This document shows, piece by piece, positions 47,271-57,645 of a DNA stretch of 64,000 bases. Position numbers and translations under genes: made by a program. Location: contig CP126203.1 of the NCBI GenBank assembly GCA_030272155.1, positions 4,408,501 through 4,472,500 of the forward strand. The letters run 5' to 3'. How positions within the stretch are numbered: position 1 is the first letter of the stretch; each line of letters starts with the position of its first letter. This DNA is from Tetradesmus obliquus (taxonomy: Eukaryota; Chlorophyta; Chlorophyceae; Sphaeropleales; Scenedesmaceae). The notes beneath the pieces are model-generated. The model did not search any database, was not told where the DNA came from, and worked only from the letters and a program-made list of their open reading frames with translations.

Positions 47271-49724
47271 GGCGGCGGCGGCCGCGGTGGTTGTGGTGCT
47301 AAGGGCTGTGCGCTCATGAACAGCAACATCCCGAATCGTGCACGGAGTGGGGAGCACAGTTTATAACAGCCATAGTCACATCGAGAGAGAGAGAGAGGTG
47401 GATGACAGCAGCAGCGATAGCAACAGCAGCAGCACCGGCAGTGGTGGTGCTGAAGTTGCCGCCGTGCTGTGTGTCTGCTGGCTGCTGCTGTCTTCACCTT
47501 TGTTGATGTGCTGTGATGCTGCAACCAATGACCTTGCCCTGCAGGAACAACCATCATGTCCTCTGACTTCAAAGATGGCATGAACCTGCAGACCCTGGAC
47601 CCCGGGTTTGCTTTGCCGCTGCGCAAGCGCACTGTGTGAGCAGGATCAAGCGCTGTGTTAGTTTGCAAGGCAACTTGCTGGGCAGCTCAAAGGACAAGGA
47701 ATTGGTTGCACACGGCAGGCAGTACAACCTTGTCACCACATGACGCCCGTCGACAGCTGTCTTCTAGCAGGGGTTCCAGCCTTGGTCAAAGACTGGGTCC
47801 TAGTTTGACCTTGCCGCTGCGCAAGCACACTAAATGAGTATGCGGCAAGTGTTGTGACTGTGCAGAAACCACATGGGATGTAAGAGATGCACACTGCTGT
47901 CCACTGCGTTGTCAATCAACAAGTGTAGCTGTTGCCAGCTGTGTGCATAATTGTGACGCTGGCGACAGCCTCATGTGATTCCTGCAAGTGGTTGAGCTGT
48001 GTGCTGCTGCCAGCACAGTGTGTCGCCGCGCACGCATGCTGTGTTCGTGTCTATTTCCGTGTAGTTTCTAATGCTCGTGGCCAGCCATAGTGTACATTGC
48101 CCTGAGTATATCAAGGTTGAGACAAAGGAGACATGCTTTTGTCAAATAGAGCGTGCTGATTGTCACATGTTGGTGCAATTCCTTGCAGGAACGGATCCAC
48201 CCAGTGGTACTTCCCTGGAGTCGGTTACAACAGTGATGACGTCACAATTCAAAAGCCGGATGTGACAGCTGGGAGCGCCGTCATCCACTTTGTGGACAAC
48301 CTCATCTTCGGCCCTGCCCAGCGAGCATTCTGGGCCAACCAAGCCAAAATTATGCACTGTGGGGAGGGAGGAGGCCCTGCTGCTGCTGCTGCCGCTGCAA
48401 ATGTAACAGATCAGCAACAGTCGCATCAGCCTCCGGCTGTCAACGCAGGCATGATTGCAGGTGGGTGGGATGTAAATGCTGGCGGCTGCGTGGTTGGTGA
48501 GGTGTGTGGAGAACAATTGTTATGATGTGAGCTTGCAACGTAGGGACTTGCCAGCCATCCTTTCTGCGCAGAGGCAAAGCGAGCAGGCCACGAAACTGGC
48601 GTTAACTGCAGGGCTGTTGCAGCTGCTGCTGCCGCTGCAGGGATGCAGTGATACTCAACGCGTGCGCAAAGCATGTTCCCTGACCAGGCGATACATTTGT
48701 TGCTGCTCGGCGCCTGATTTGCTGCTGCATCATGCTTGTGGAATGATATCCTCTGTCACTAAAACCACACTTGCCTCGTGTATTGCCTGCAGGTGTTGCG
48801 ATCGCCGCAGCAGTGATTGTGACCGCGCTGGTGCTGCTGGTCTTGCTGCTGCTGCGCAAGCGGCACATAACGGATCATTTCAGCACAGCCTTTGGCGTTG
48901 CAAGCCCTCAGCAGCAGCAGAAGCCTTGCAACGCTGCCCTGGCGCAATGCCATTTCCAGGGGGCAAGCATCCTCGCCAGTATAGTGGTGGCAAGCCACCT
49001 TTTGCTGGTGGTGCTGGCAGCGGCAGTGGGGATGCAGCGTGGCTGGTGGCTGGTGACACTGCTGATGAAGCAGCGATGCTGCGCACGCCTGACATCTCAC
49101 AGGAGCAGGTGGGTGTCCCAGTCAAGGCGAGGTTGCTGTGTAAGACTTGTTTACAACAAACTTTGCGCTTCAGAGACGTGTCAGCCTACTTGGCTTTGTA
49201 TGGCATGGCATTACCTCCAGAGCATTCAATGCCATTTCCTTTTTTTGTTGAATATCCTGTTGTGTAGGCAGTGTGGTACATGTCTACTCACACACGCCTG
49301 CTACCGCACAATAAAGCAGCTGCCTTCTGCAGCTGATTTGCAACGTGCTCAACCCACCATCAGAACTGCACCACGCAAATCCACCCACCACTCGACACAC
49401 ATGCTTTGCTTGCTTGCAGGACACGCTGCACCACCCAGCAGCAGCAGCAGCAGCAGCGCTTGCAGGCACCCCGCTCCGCGGCTACAGCTCCCTCTCCGCA
49501 CCCGCCACCCCCCAAAGCAGTGCTGTGCTCAACACCACCTGCTCCGAGGAATCTGCTGCATCAGCCTTCCAACCAATGGCTGCCACGCCACTGGGGGAGC
49601 CCTACCCACATGGCGAAGAGAGCGGAATGACACCCGTGTTCGAACCAAACCCTACAGTACCAGAAAGCAAGCTCGCAGCCTGGATGCGCCAGTTCAGCGG
49701 CAGCAGGGGCCTGACAGCAGCAGG

Positions 49725-49768
<44 letters not shown>

Positions 49769-50141
49769 GTTGTGGTGGTGGTGGTGATGGGCAAGGCGAG
49801 GGAAGAGGCAGCGATGACAGCAGCAGCAGCGGCAGCAGCGGGGTGCGGACGGCTTCTCTTGCTGAGCAGCTGCGGGGAGAGCTGCACCCTGAGCACGGCA
49901 ACCCCAACATAATAAAGTGAGTGGCTTGCTGCTTCTGTGAACATCAGCACTGTTGTTGAATTCTAAAGAGTCTGTCACTGTCGACAATTGCCCGCAGCAG
50001 CAGCAGCAGCTGCTGCGTGAACAAGAGGCAGCTGCATGAACATCGAAGCAAACATGAATCTAGAAGCCAACATGGACATGCGCATGCGCAACAAAAATGA
50101 GCAAGAGCACAAACTTTGGTCACGAGGTAGGGCCCAGCAAC

Positions 50142-50175
<34 letters not shown>

Positions 50176-53100
50176 ACAGCAACTACACAAACTTTACCCG
50201 GGAGGTGGAGCACAGCCGCACCGCGGTCTACTTCTGCGATGGCATGCACAACACCAGGCAGTTTGCACTCAAGTTCTACGCCAGCCCTGATGATTTCAAG
50301 GCAGAGATGATGGCCTACAAAGAGTTGGGGGGTAAGTCATGTGTTATTCTGTTACCTTTTGTCGATGTCTGTTACAAACCAAGCTGCTCAAGTTCTACGA
50401 CAGCCCTGATGACTTATAGGCAGAGAGGATGGCCTACCACAAGCTGGGGGGGTGAGCAGTCGGCTGTTATGTGTTATTTTGTTACATGCAAGGCTCATCA
50501 AGTTAGGTACCAGCCACTGGCTGTTGTTGCATGACAACTTGCTCACATGATACGCCAGCCATTATTGCTGCTGTTGCTGCTGCTGCCGCAGGCCCCTCCA
50601 GCAAGTTTGTGCCTGTGCTTGAGATGAGCTACCCAGGCAGCAGCAGCTACCCAACTAGTGTGCTGGTCTTTGAGCGGGGCCAGCGCACGCTGGAGACGTT
50701 GGCACGCCAGCGGCCCAGCTACTTCCAGCAGGTGACTGTGTCACGTTGTAACAGATATGTTATGTTATGTTGTTACATGTTGCTACATACAGCCAGCATT
50801 GTCATGGACTGATGATCGGGAGCACCTAATGCTGAACAACATGAGCCAGTGACCTGTAGTTTCCAATCCTACAGAGCATGATGGTTTTTGTAGGGCATGC
50901 AGGCAGCACGGCATGGCGCACGTGTTTGCAGCCAATCACTGCACCAAGTCACACAAGTTATGTGGGGCTTGCCAGGCATCTTCACTGCCGTTGTTGCTGT
51001 CGCTGCTGCGTTGCCGCCGCCGCTGCTGCTGCTGCTGCTGCCGCTGCTGCTGCTGCTGCTGCTGCTGCCAGGTTGACATCTTCCACCAGCTGGTGTCAGC
51101 GGTGCAGCACCTGCATGAGCACGGCGTGGTGCATATGGACCTCAAGCCCAGCAACGTGGTGCACTTCCCAGGTGATTGTGTCATATTGACATGTCATAAC
51201 ATGGTACATGTTATCAGTATGTTGCATGTGTTATCTGGTGCCTGTGGCAGTTCAGTGGATAGGCAACTGCACGAGCATGGCATGGTGCACAGGGACTCCA
51301 AGCACAGCAACGTGGTGCATTTCCCAGGTGGGTAGTTACACACATCTCAAGTAGCATCTGAAATAAATGCTGAACTCCTTTTTATTCAACATCTGCACGA
51401 ACTCAACATGACGCCCTGCTGATGCCTTGCTGCTGGTGTTGCTGCTGCTGCTGCTGCTGCCCTCTCTCCATCCAGAGAAGTTTGCGTGGAAGCTGATCGA
51501 CCTGGCCACCGTTGCACACATCGGGCAGCCAACAAAAGTGGTGAGCGGGACAGCCCCTGCAACTCTGTTATGACAGCAACAGGATGTCACTTTCCCATCG
51601 TTGCTCACAACGTGTGGATGCAATGCGGCTGTTGTAGGAGCTGACAAAAGTGAGCAGCATGACAGTGGACTGCGGCTGCTGTAAACCGAACTTGTTGGCA
51701 GTGTGATTGGCGTGCTCTGCAATGGGTGTGCGGTTTACGTGCTGTGGGTGCATGGCTTACAAATGCTGCCATGTATGAAAATCGTGCGGACACTGTGTCC
51801 CCGTCCACCTCATGTTGCACAGCAGGTGTACACTTGGGAGTATGTGTCCCCTGAGATTGTCGGGCAGAGGTTGTTGCCATCGGACCAGCTGCTGCAAAAC
51901 TGTATTTTATACTTTACTTGCTAAACCTGTGTTTTTTTCTAAACGTGTCACTGCAGGTGTACACTCGGGAGTATGTGTCCCCTGAGGTGGCCCAGGCAGT
52001 GGTGAGTGGCGCTGTCAGCATCACCGCTGATCCCTCCTGGGACCTGTGGGGCATCGGCATCATCATGTGGGAGCTGGCCACAGGTGCGGAAATGAGGCTA
52101 TGACCTATACCATCTGTTACAGGTCGAGGTCCTGCGTCATGTCATCTGGGGTTTGGCAAAGGTACGACAAGCAATGTACCCAAGAAACTCTGGCGTGGGT
52201 GTCAGAGCCTGAGATCCCCCAGGACCTGTGCGGTGTTGTTGGCAACATGTGGGAGCTGGCCACAGGTGCGGCTAAACCCCTCACCACTAGATTAACTAGC
52301 CTAGCAGGCTGCACCACAGGCATGCACAGCCTGTCCAGTCTGTCTCATGAGACTGATCAGTCTAAAGCTGCAGGGCGGTATACAAGTGAAGATCAAAAGT
52401 CTTTCAAGGCGTCCTTGTTCTTTTACTGTTTCAAGATTACTTGTTCAAGTTGTTCTTGATTACATGTCCATAGGTCTCCAAGGCGCGGGAAAGTGCCGAG
52501 TCAGCATGGCATGGTTGCGGAGGTGTGGTGGGACCTGCAGGGCAGCGGCTTGTGGCCCGCAGGCAAGCGGTACTTCACCTCTTATGGGTTCAAAAAGGAC
52601 ACACCAACCCAACTTGCCTGCTGCTCCTGCTGCTGCTGCTGCTGCTGTCTTTGTCTCATGTACAGGCCAGCGGTACTTCCCTCCCGAGTGGTCCATGGAT
52701 GGCGGGTGGCGCTTGTGGAGCGCGCTGTGCGGCTTCGAGCCGCTGCCCCACGAGATAGTGGACATCAGCACGATGCGGGGTGTGGACAGAGGGGTCATGA
52801 AGCTGGTGCGCTGGCTGCCACATTATTGTGTATCTGGTTTGTTTCGTGTGGATGTTGCGGTGTAATGTGTGGTTGTATAGTTTGCTGTTTGGTGTGAGTT
52901 GGTTGGGTGGCAGATGCGTCGGGCTACTGTTCCCAAGGCGGTCGATGTTTGCATAGTTGTTCTGGGCTTGTTGCATGACTTCACTCACTTCTCAACAACT
53001 ATGCAGCTGACTTCCCACAGATTTGATGCTGGTGGGTGTTGGCCAACATAGAGTGCCTGCCTCAGGCAGTGCCTGCCTGCATGCTTGCCTGTGTCATTAA

Positions 53101-53194
53101 GTCAATGTCGTGTACGTACGAGTTTGAGGACTTCTGGTACTTGCTCTGCTGTTGCTGCTGTTGCTGCTGCTGCTGCTACTGCTGCTGCTGCCGC

Positions 53195-53232
<38 letters not shown>

Positions 53233-53669
53233 TCAGGTGCGTCGGCTGCTGCAGCGCAACCCTGCGCTGCGGCCCACCCCCATGCAGCTGCTCAGCGAGA
53301 GGCTGTTCCAGGCTCGAGGTGTCACCACAACGCAGGTGAAGAAAAGCAAACATTGATTTGGGCTGACAGGACGTCCTGTCGACTGAAGCTTAGGGTGTTG
53401 GATACGTGGCAGAAGCTTAGGGTTGTAGCTGGACAGTTGCACCGTAGCTTTTGCTGCTTCTCAGTGAGATATTGTTCCAGGCACGCGATGTCACCTTCAC
53501 ACCAATCGAAGCTCAGAGTTTATTGGCAGGTTGCCAGTTATCTCCTGTCAGTGTTTTATCTGTCCCACTTTCTGCATGTCCTGTGCTGCAGGTGTCCCAG
53601 GGCAGCAGTGTGTCCCATGGCAGTGCTGGCAGTGGCCACCTGAGTGGGCCACACCCTATGGGCGACTGA
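45619..53669 (+). CDS. Fasciclin (FAS1)-domain receptor-like protein kinase (about 16 exons)
   Basis: Model: 45619-45677, 45984-46239, 46990-47143, 47545-47635, 48189-48460, 48793-48896, 48968-49108, 49420-49916, 50138-50331, 50592-50731, 51072-51171, 51476-51540, 51957-52083, 52666-52805, 53237-53335, 53592-53669. Phases close to about 838 residues. Order: signal peptide (RLVLLLIMGVCALV); an ectodomain with FAS1 signatures (TIMSSDFKDGMNLQTL, PDVTAGSAVIHFVDNLI); membrane span near 279-298 (IAAAVIVTALVLLVLLLLRK); low-complexity juxtamembrane segment; kinase domain near 545-815 with FALKF (Lys), FKAEMMAYKEL (alpha-C Glu), HMDLKPSNVV, IDLATVA in place of DFG, YVSPE and WDLWGIGIIMWEL. FAS1 domains mediate adhesion and matrix contact, so a wall- or matrix-sensing role is plausible but inferred. 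Weak points: the 48896/48968 junction has a poor donor and a 71-nt intron, and the kinase exon start may be 50102 instead of 50138. Confidence 0.78.
47770..53510 (+). repeat. Echo copies of FAS1-kinase exon ends
   Basis: Copies of the FAS1 exon end (ttgccgctgcgcaag) at 47770-47830; kinase Lys/alpha-C exon end at 50385-50460; catalytic-loop exon end at 51258-51330; activation-segment exon start (gtgtacac(t)tgggagtatg) at 51825-51880 and end (tgggagctggccacaggtgc) at 52195-52268; next exon start (aagcggtacttcacctc) at 52562-52590; penultimate exon end at 53462-53500. Each sits in the adjoining intron and retains a plausible splice site. Confidence 0.85.
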
Positions 53670-54900
53670 GCAGCAGCAAAAGAAAATTTTTCTAGCAGCG
53701 CTGCTGCTGTTACTACTGCTGGGATGGCGAAAGACTGGCTAGGAGCAGTAGTCTGGCAGCGTCAATGGTCAATTGGGGTCCTAAAGCAGCAGCAGCAGCA
53801 GCAGCAGCGGCAGCGGCAGCAGCATTTGGTTGCGTGCAGGTGTTTTTGCACGCAGCAGCGTACTGGGGGCCAGCATCTGGATGCAGGGGGCATGGGCTGG
53901 CAGGCTGCTGTTACAACTTGACACAATTCCATGCAGAATGCATTCTCCCCGTCAACACCACGGCACATCTGGAAACACTGCGCACCTAGGTTCTTATGTC
54001 TGGGTAGGACGTGGCACAGCCAGATCCTGAGGGACCTGTGAGGCAGTGCACATTTGATTGTTGTTGCAAGGGGGGGGGGGGGGGGGGCACTCCAGAAAGT
54101 CCAGGACAGCATCACCGTAACCCAACCAGGGCCCAGCCACCCCCCCCCCCCGCCTTCGCCCCAAAAAGTCGCGTGTATAGGCCTGTTACCTGATTTTTTG
54201 CTATCATATAGCTGCAACGACACGTTTTTACGGCCTGAGCTGTGTTCACGCATGTTTCAGGGACCATTCTGCCGCTCTGATCTGGCCCAAAACACTTGCT
54301 GTTGCTGGGGTTCGACGTGAGGTCAGTCCATTGCCATGGCTGGCCAGCTGCTCCACATGTCTGTGATTGGTTACTGGTAACATGTACGTGTGGAAATGAT
54401 AGAACATGATGTAAGCTTTTAAAGGAGCTTGTCTGCCTTCCATCAAGCTCCTAACCAAAAAGTTAAAAAAACTGGAGACAGAAAGTGACCAGCCGCCCAG
54501 ACACCCCCCACCCCCCCTCCCAAAATGTACCTCAGATTGAACTCAAAAAATGACAGTAGTTATTTGTTATAACATATAACATATTCTGAAGTTCTCAGGA
54601 GGAATGATGGTGCTGTCAGGGGATGGAGTGCCCCCCCCCCCCCCTTGGTTGTTGCTACTTTTATTTTGTAGCATGCATACGTAAGAGCACAGCTGGATGT
54701 ATGGTAAGGACGGATTGCCGTCACCTATTCAAACGCATCACAACCAACTTTAAGTTGCAATCAAGCAAGAGATCACAGGATCCCGGGAGGGCCCTGGCAT
54801 CACGCATGCCGCCTCCGATCCGACTGAGTCCCTGCCCCTCAACGCACAGCCTGGCGCAGTGCCACCTCGGGCACAGCCTAGGCACAGCATAGCAGCTTGT
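53670..54900. other. Intergenic stretch with homopolymer runs
   Basis: No gene recognised. It holds poly(G) at 54070-54087, poly(C) at 54140-54151 and 54631-54644, and a C-rich block at 54498-54520. These could form G-quadruplex or i-motif structures. The left end is the 3' flank of the kinase gene; a (CAG)7 with CGG tail lies at 53787-53820. Confidence 0.6.
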
Positions 54901-55047
54901 TTGCACGGCTGCCAGCCGTTCGTGGTGCGCCGCCAGTTAATTGGTTTGTTAGGTGCTGGGTGTGGGTAGGCTGCTTCTGTGGCTGCAGCTTGTGGCTGGG
55001 TGCGGCAGGGTGCTTTGTGAGTATGGACTTCCGGGCAGCATAACGGG

Positions 55048-57645
55048 ATGGCCCTGAGGGGAATGTGCTGCTCCGCTGCTGCGGCAATGAGCTTCGATCT
55101 ACATGAGGCAGTTGCTGAGCCTGTGCACCGACAATGGCTTGAGGCTACTTGGAGCACAGCAAGCTGCGTCAGTACCATGGTATTGTATGCATGATCTTCA
55201 TTGCAGGGAGAGCAGCAGTGCGCTGGGGGTGACAGCAGCAGAAAGGCAGCAGGCAGTGGCGCGGTCGCTGCTGCAGGTACATGTGTGTATCTACACATTT
55301 ACCTCGGGTTTTGGATCAAAGACTGCTTAAACCCGTGTAGCGTTATAGTCTGTTACAATCGTCATTTTTGGTGACATAACACACCGCCACGCACACGACG
55401 CACCACCACAAATTGCAGTGACATGTAACTGTCCCAAGAGCCGGGTGCACTGTCTGTTCATCCCCGTCGTCACTCTCTGAACACACAAACACTGCGGCAC
55501 ATGACCATGAGCGTCTGTCGTCTTCAGTACTAACTCTCCTCAAATCCTTGCTGCCAACTCCTAACAGCTCCCATCACTGCACAAGGCACATCACAGTGCC
55601 ACCTGCACAGCCATGTTACTCTCCTTGTAGCTGTACTGCCGTACTGACAGCACTGCTGCTGATCAGGAACTACAGCATCCCTCCTTCAAACCTGACACTG
55701 CCTACAACACTGCTGCTACTGCCGCACCATGTGCAAGGCTGCATGACCACATAGCTGCCACCGCCGCACCATGTGCAAGGCTGCATAACTGCATAGCTGC
55801 TTGGCAACATCCTTCTTCCGCCTTTATCCAGGCCTCCTGCTACCTCCACGGCACTACCGCTGCATAGCTGTCTGTCAAGCAACAACACACTACTGTCTTG
55901 TGCCGATCTCAGTGAACGCGATAACACAGGCATGCCATCAGCGGCCACTCTCTCCCCCCCCCCCAGAGGCAGGCTGAGAGCAAACCAAAGCCAACACAAA
56001 CACAGAACAGCACCCAAAAGGCACTGCACAAGGCGGCCCACGCCGCATCAAATTACCACACAAGGCTGCAACGAGCAGCCCACAGGGCAACACCACACAA
56101 AACCGCCTTGCAAAAGCACGATACAATAGTGGTGTGGGCGATTGTCTGAACACACAACCAGCTGGCTGCACTTGCCAATATATCAAAAACAACAACAAGC
56201 ACATCCGATAATCTCATCATCCAAAGCAAACACGTCGTGATAGGCACACAATAATACTCTCAACTGCTCAAACTGACCAGAACTCAAATGCGCATACTGC
56301 TCAGGGAGCAGGCGCAGCGCCTGCAGCAGCGCTGCCAGACGCTCTGCTGATGCTGGCGGACCAGGTGGCGGCGCCGCCGTCCCCTGCACATTCTCACTTG
56401 CCACCGCGGGACTCACATTGTTAGGTTGTGACATGAATTAACAAGACTGGAAAAGGGGCAAAAGGACATATGTGGCGCTGTCACCCACTATTACGCTACA
56501 CCCGTCTTGAAGGACGGGCTGGCTCACTTGCTGACTTAGCTGGCCGGCTGGCTAGCTGGCTGTGATATGACCGCTGCACGTGGCGCTTATGATCATGCAC
56601 AGGGTGTCGTTTTCTGGCTCAGGCCATCTCTGCATCAACCAACCCCTCAATGGGATTCAGCACGTGTGTTTTCTGTGCTGCAATGTTCAGTCTGTCATGG
56701 GGTTCATCATCTATTGCCCTGATGCATCCCACCCTGTGCATGGCGTTCAGGGCCTTGTAAGTACCTACTGCATCAGGCTTGTTATGTCAGCATCGCATAC
56801 TGGAGGATATCTTACAAAATAGTCTGCTGCCTGCTCTGCATCAGCAAGCCTGTTACAGCTCGGCACGGGCTCTTTCAACCTGCCTTTGCAACCAGCTATT
56901 GATCAATGCATCATGATGCACTGCCATTGCACTGCTGAAGCACCACTGTTCTCTCTTGTACAGACCAATGTAAATGATGTTACAGAAGTCCCCAGCCAGC
57001 AGCCAGCCCAAAGGTGGCGACTGCAAACTGCAAACTGCATCACTCCATCCAGCAGTGTGAACACACAGCAACGCAGCTACCCACCATGCGCACGCTTGAG
57101 TTGCACATCAACTCACTGCTGACGCATGCACACAGGTCATGTGCGAGATGACTACCCGCACACTGACCACTTCCGCAGTGCATGTGCCGCAGACCTCAAA
57201 CTGCTGGATACACATTTTTCATTCACAGCCTACGAAAAGCTGGGTCGCATGCCATGCGTAGAGCTGCAGCACCCTTTGGGCCACAACCGCGGCTGTACAG
57301 AATGACCCACTGCAGCCACAACGCCTGCAGCGGCAGCAGCAGCAGCAGCACAGCAGCACGCCACTTTCTACACAGTGTACAGCTGCCATCAAAACAGGGG
57401 CCGGCGGCTGCAAACTCCATGGGCTCCATCCCGCCAGGTAGTTGCTGAGAGTGGCCAGTCCAGGCGCAGCCAGTGCAGGTGCGCTGAAAGCATGCGCAGA
57501 CGCCTGCGGTGCTCACCTTGCACCACTTCTGCTGTCTCTGGGGTTGCTGTTGAACTGGGAAAATTTTGGGGCTGATGGCCGTCATCTTGTGATGTCGTGG
57601 CGGCCTCAAGGATTGGCACCATTATGGACAGCTGCGCAGCTGTGA
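55048..57645 (+). CDS. Unassigned plus-strand gene, exon structure incomplete
   Basis: Several segments look like exons but no family was recognised. A Met-initiated stretch starts at 55048 (MALRGMCCSAAAAMSFDLHE). Segment 55207-55275 reads ALGVTAAERQQAVARSLLQ. Segment 56691-56756 (SVMGFIIYCPDASHPVHGVQ) has a pyrimidine-rich acceptor and a GTAAGT donor. Segment 57136 onward reads HVRDDYPHTDHFRSACAADL. A segment ending at 57441 (HSVQLPSKQGPAAANSMG) joins in phase to 57480-57645 (ALKACADACGAHLAPLLLSL) with a stop at 57643. The last junction is the best supported; the earlier ones do not all close in phase. A retroelement-like fragment on the opposite strand lies inside. It could be two genes. 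Confidence 0.35.
55957..55966 (-). other. Polypurine-tract-like run beside a retroelement fragment
   Basis: On the minus strand the run reads as about ten G followed by agaga, the form of an LTR retrotransposon polypurine tract. It lies downstream of the Ty3-like fragment at 56179-56434 in the same orientation. No long terminal repeat pair could be matched around it. Confidence 0.3.
56179..56434 (-). mobile_element. Fragment resembling the start of a Ty3-type polyprotein
   Basis: A reading frame starting MSQPNNVSPAVASENVQG contains EQLRVLLCAYHDVFALDDE, similar to the segment preceding the reverse transcriptase in Ty3/Gypsy elements (L-x-x-Y-x-D-V-F-A). It ends after about 83 residues. No reverse transcriptase, RNase H or integrase motifs follow. 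This is a relic or a non-autonomous piece, and the identification rests on a short motif. Confidence 0.4.

Noticed and set aside
48771-49787. 338-residue protein with a long Cys/Trp run
   Set aside because: Only the first part (membrane span) is real coding sequence; the remainder is a shadow frame across CTG repeats, while the neighbouring frame encodes the exons that splice correctly.
53102-53339. Poly-Ala protein on either strand around 53.2 kb
   Set aside because: It arises from the CTG tract before the penultimate kinase exon and has no other content.
57280-57440. DUF393-like minus-strand protein (CFDGSCTLCRK)
   Set aside because: The D-G-x-C-x-x-C motif is present but nothing around it fits that family. 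The plus-strand frame joins in phase to a better supported last exon, so the motif is probably chance.
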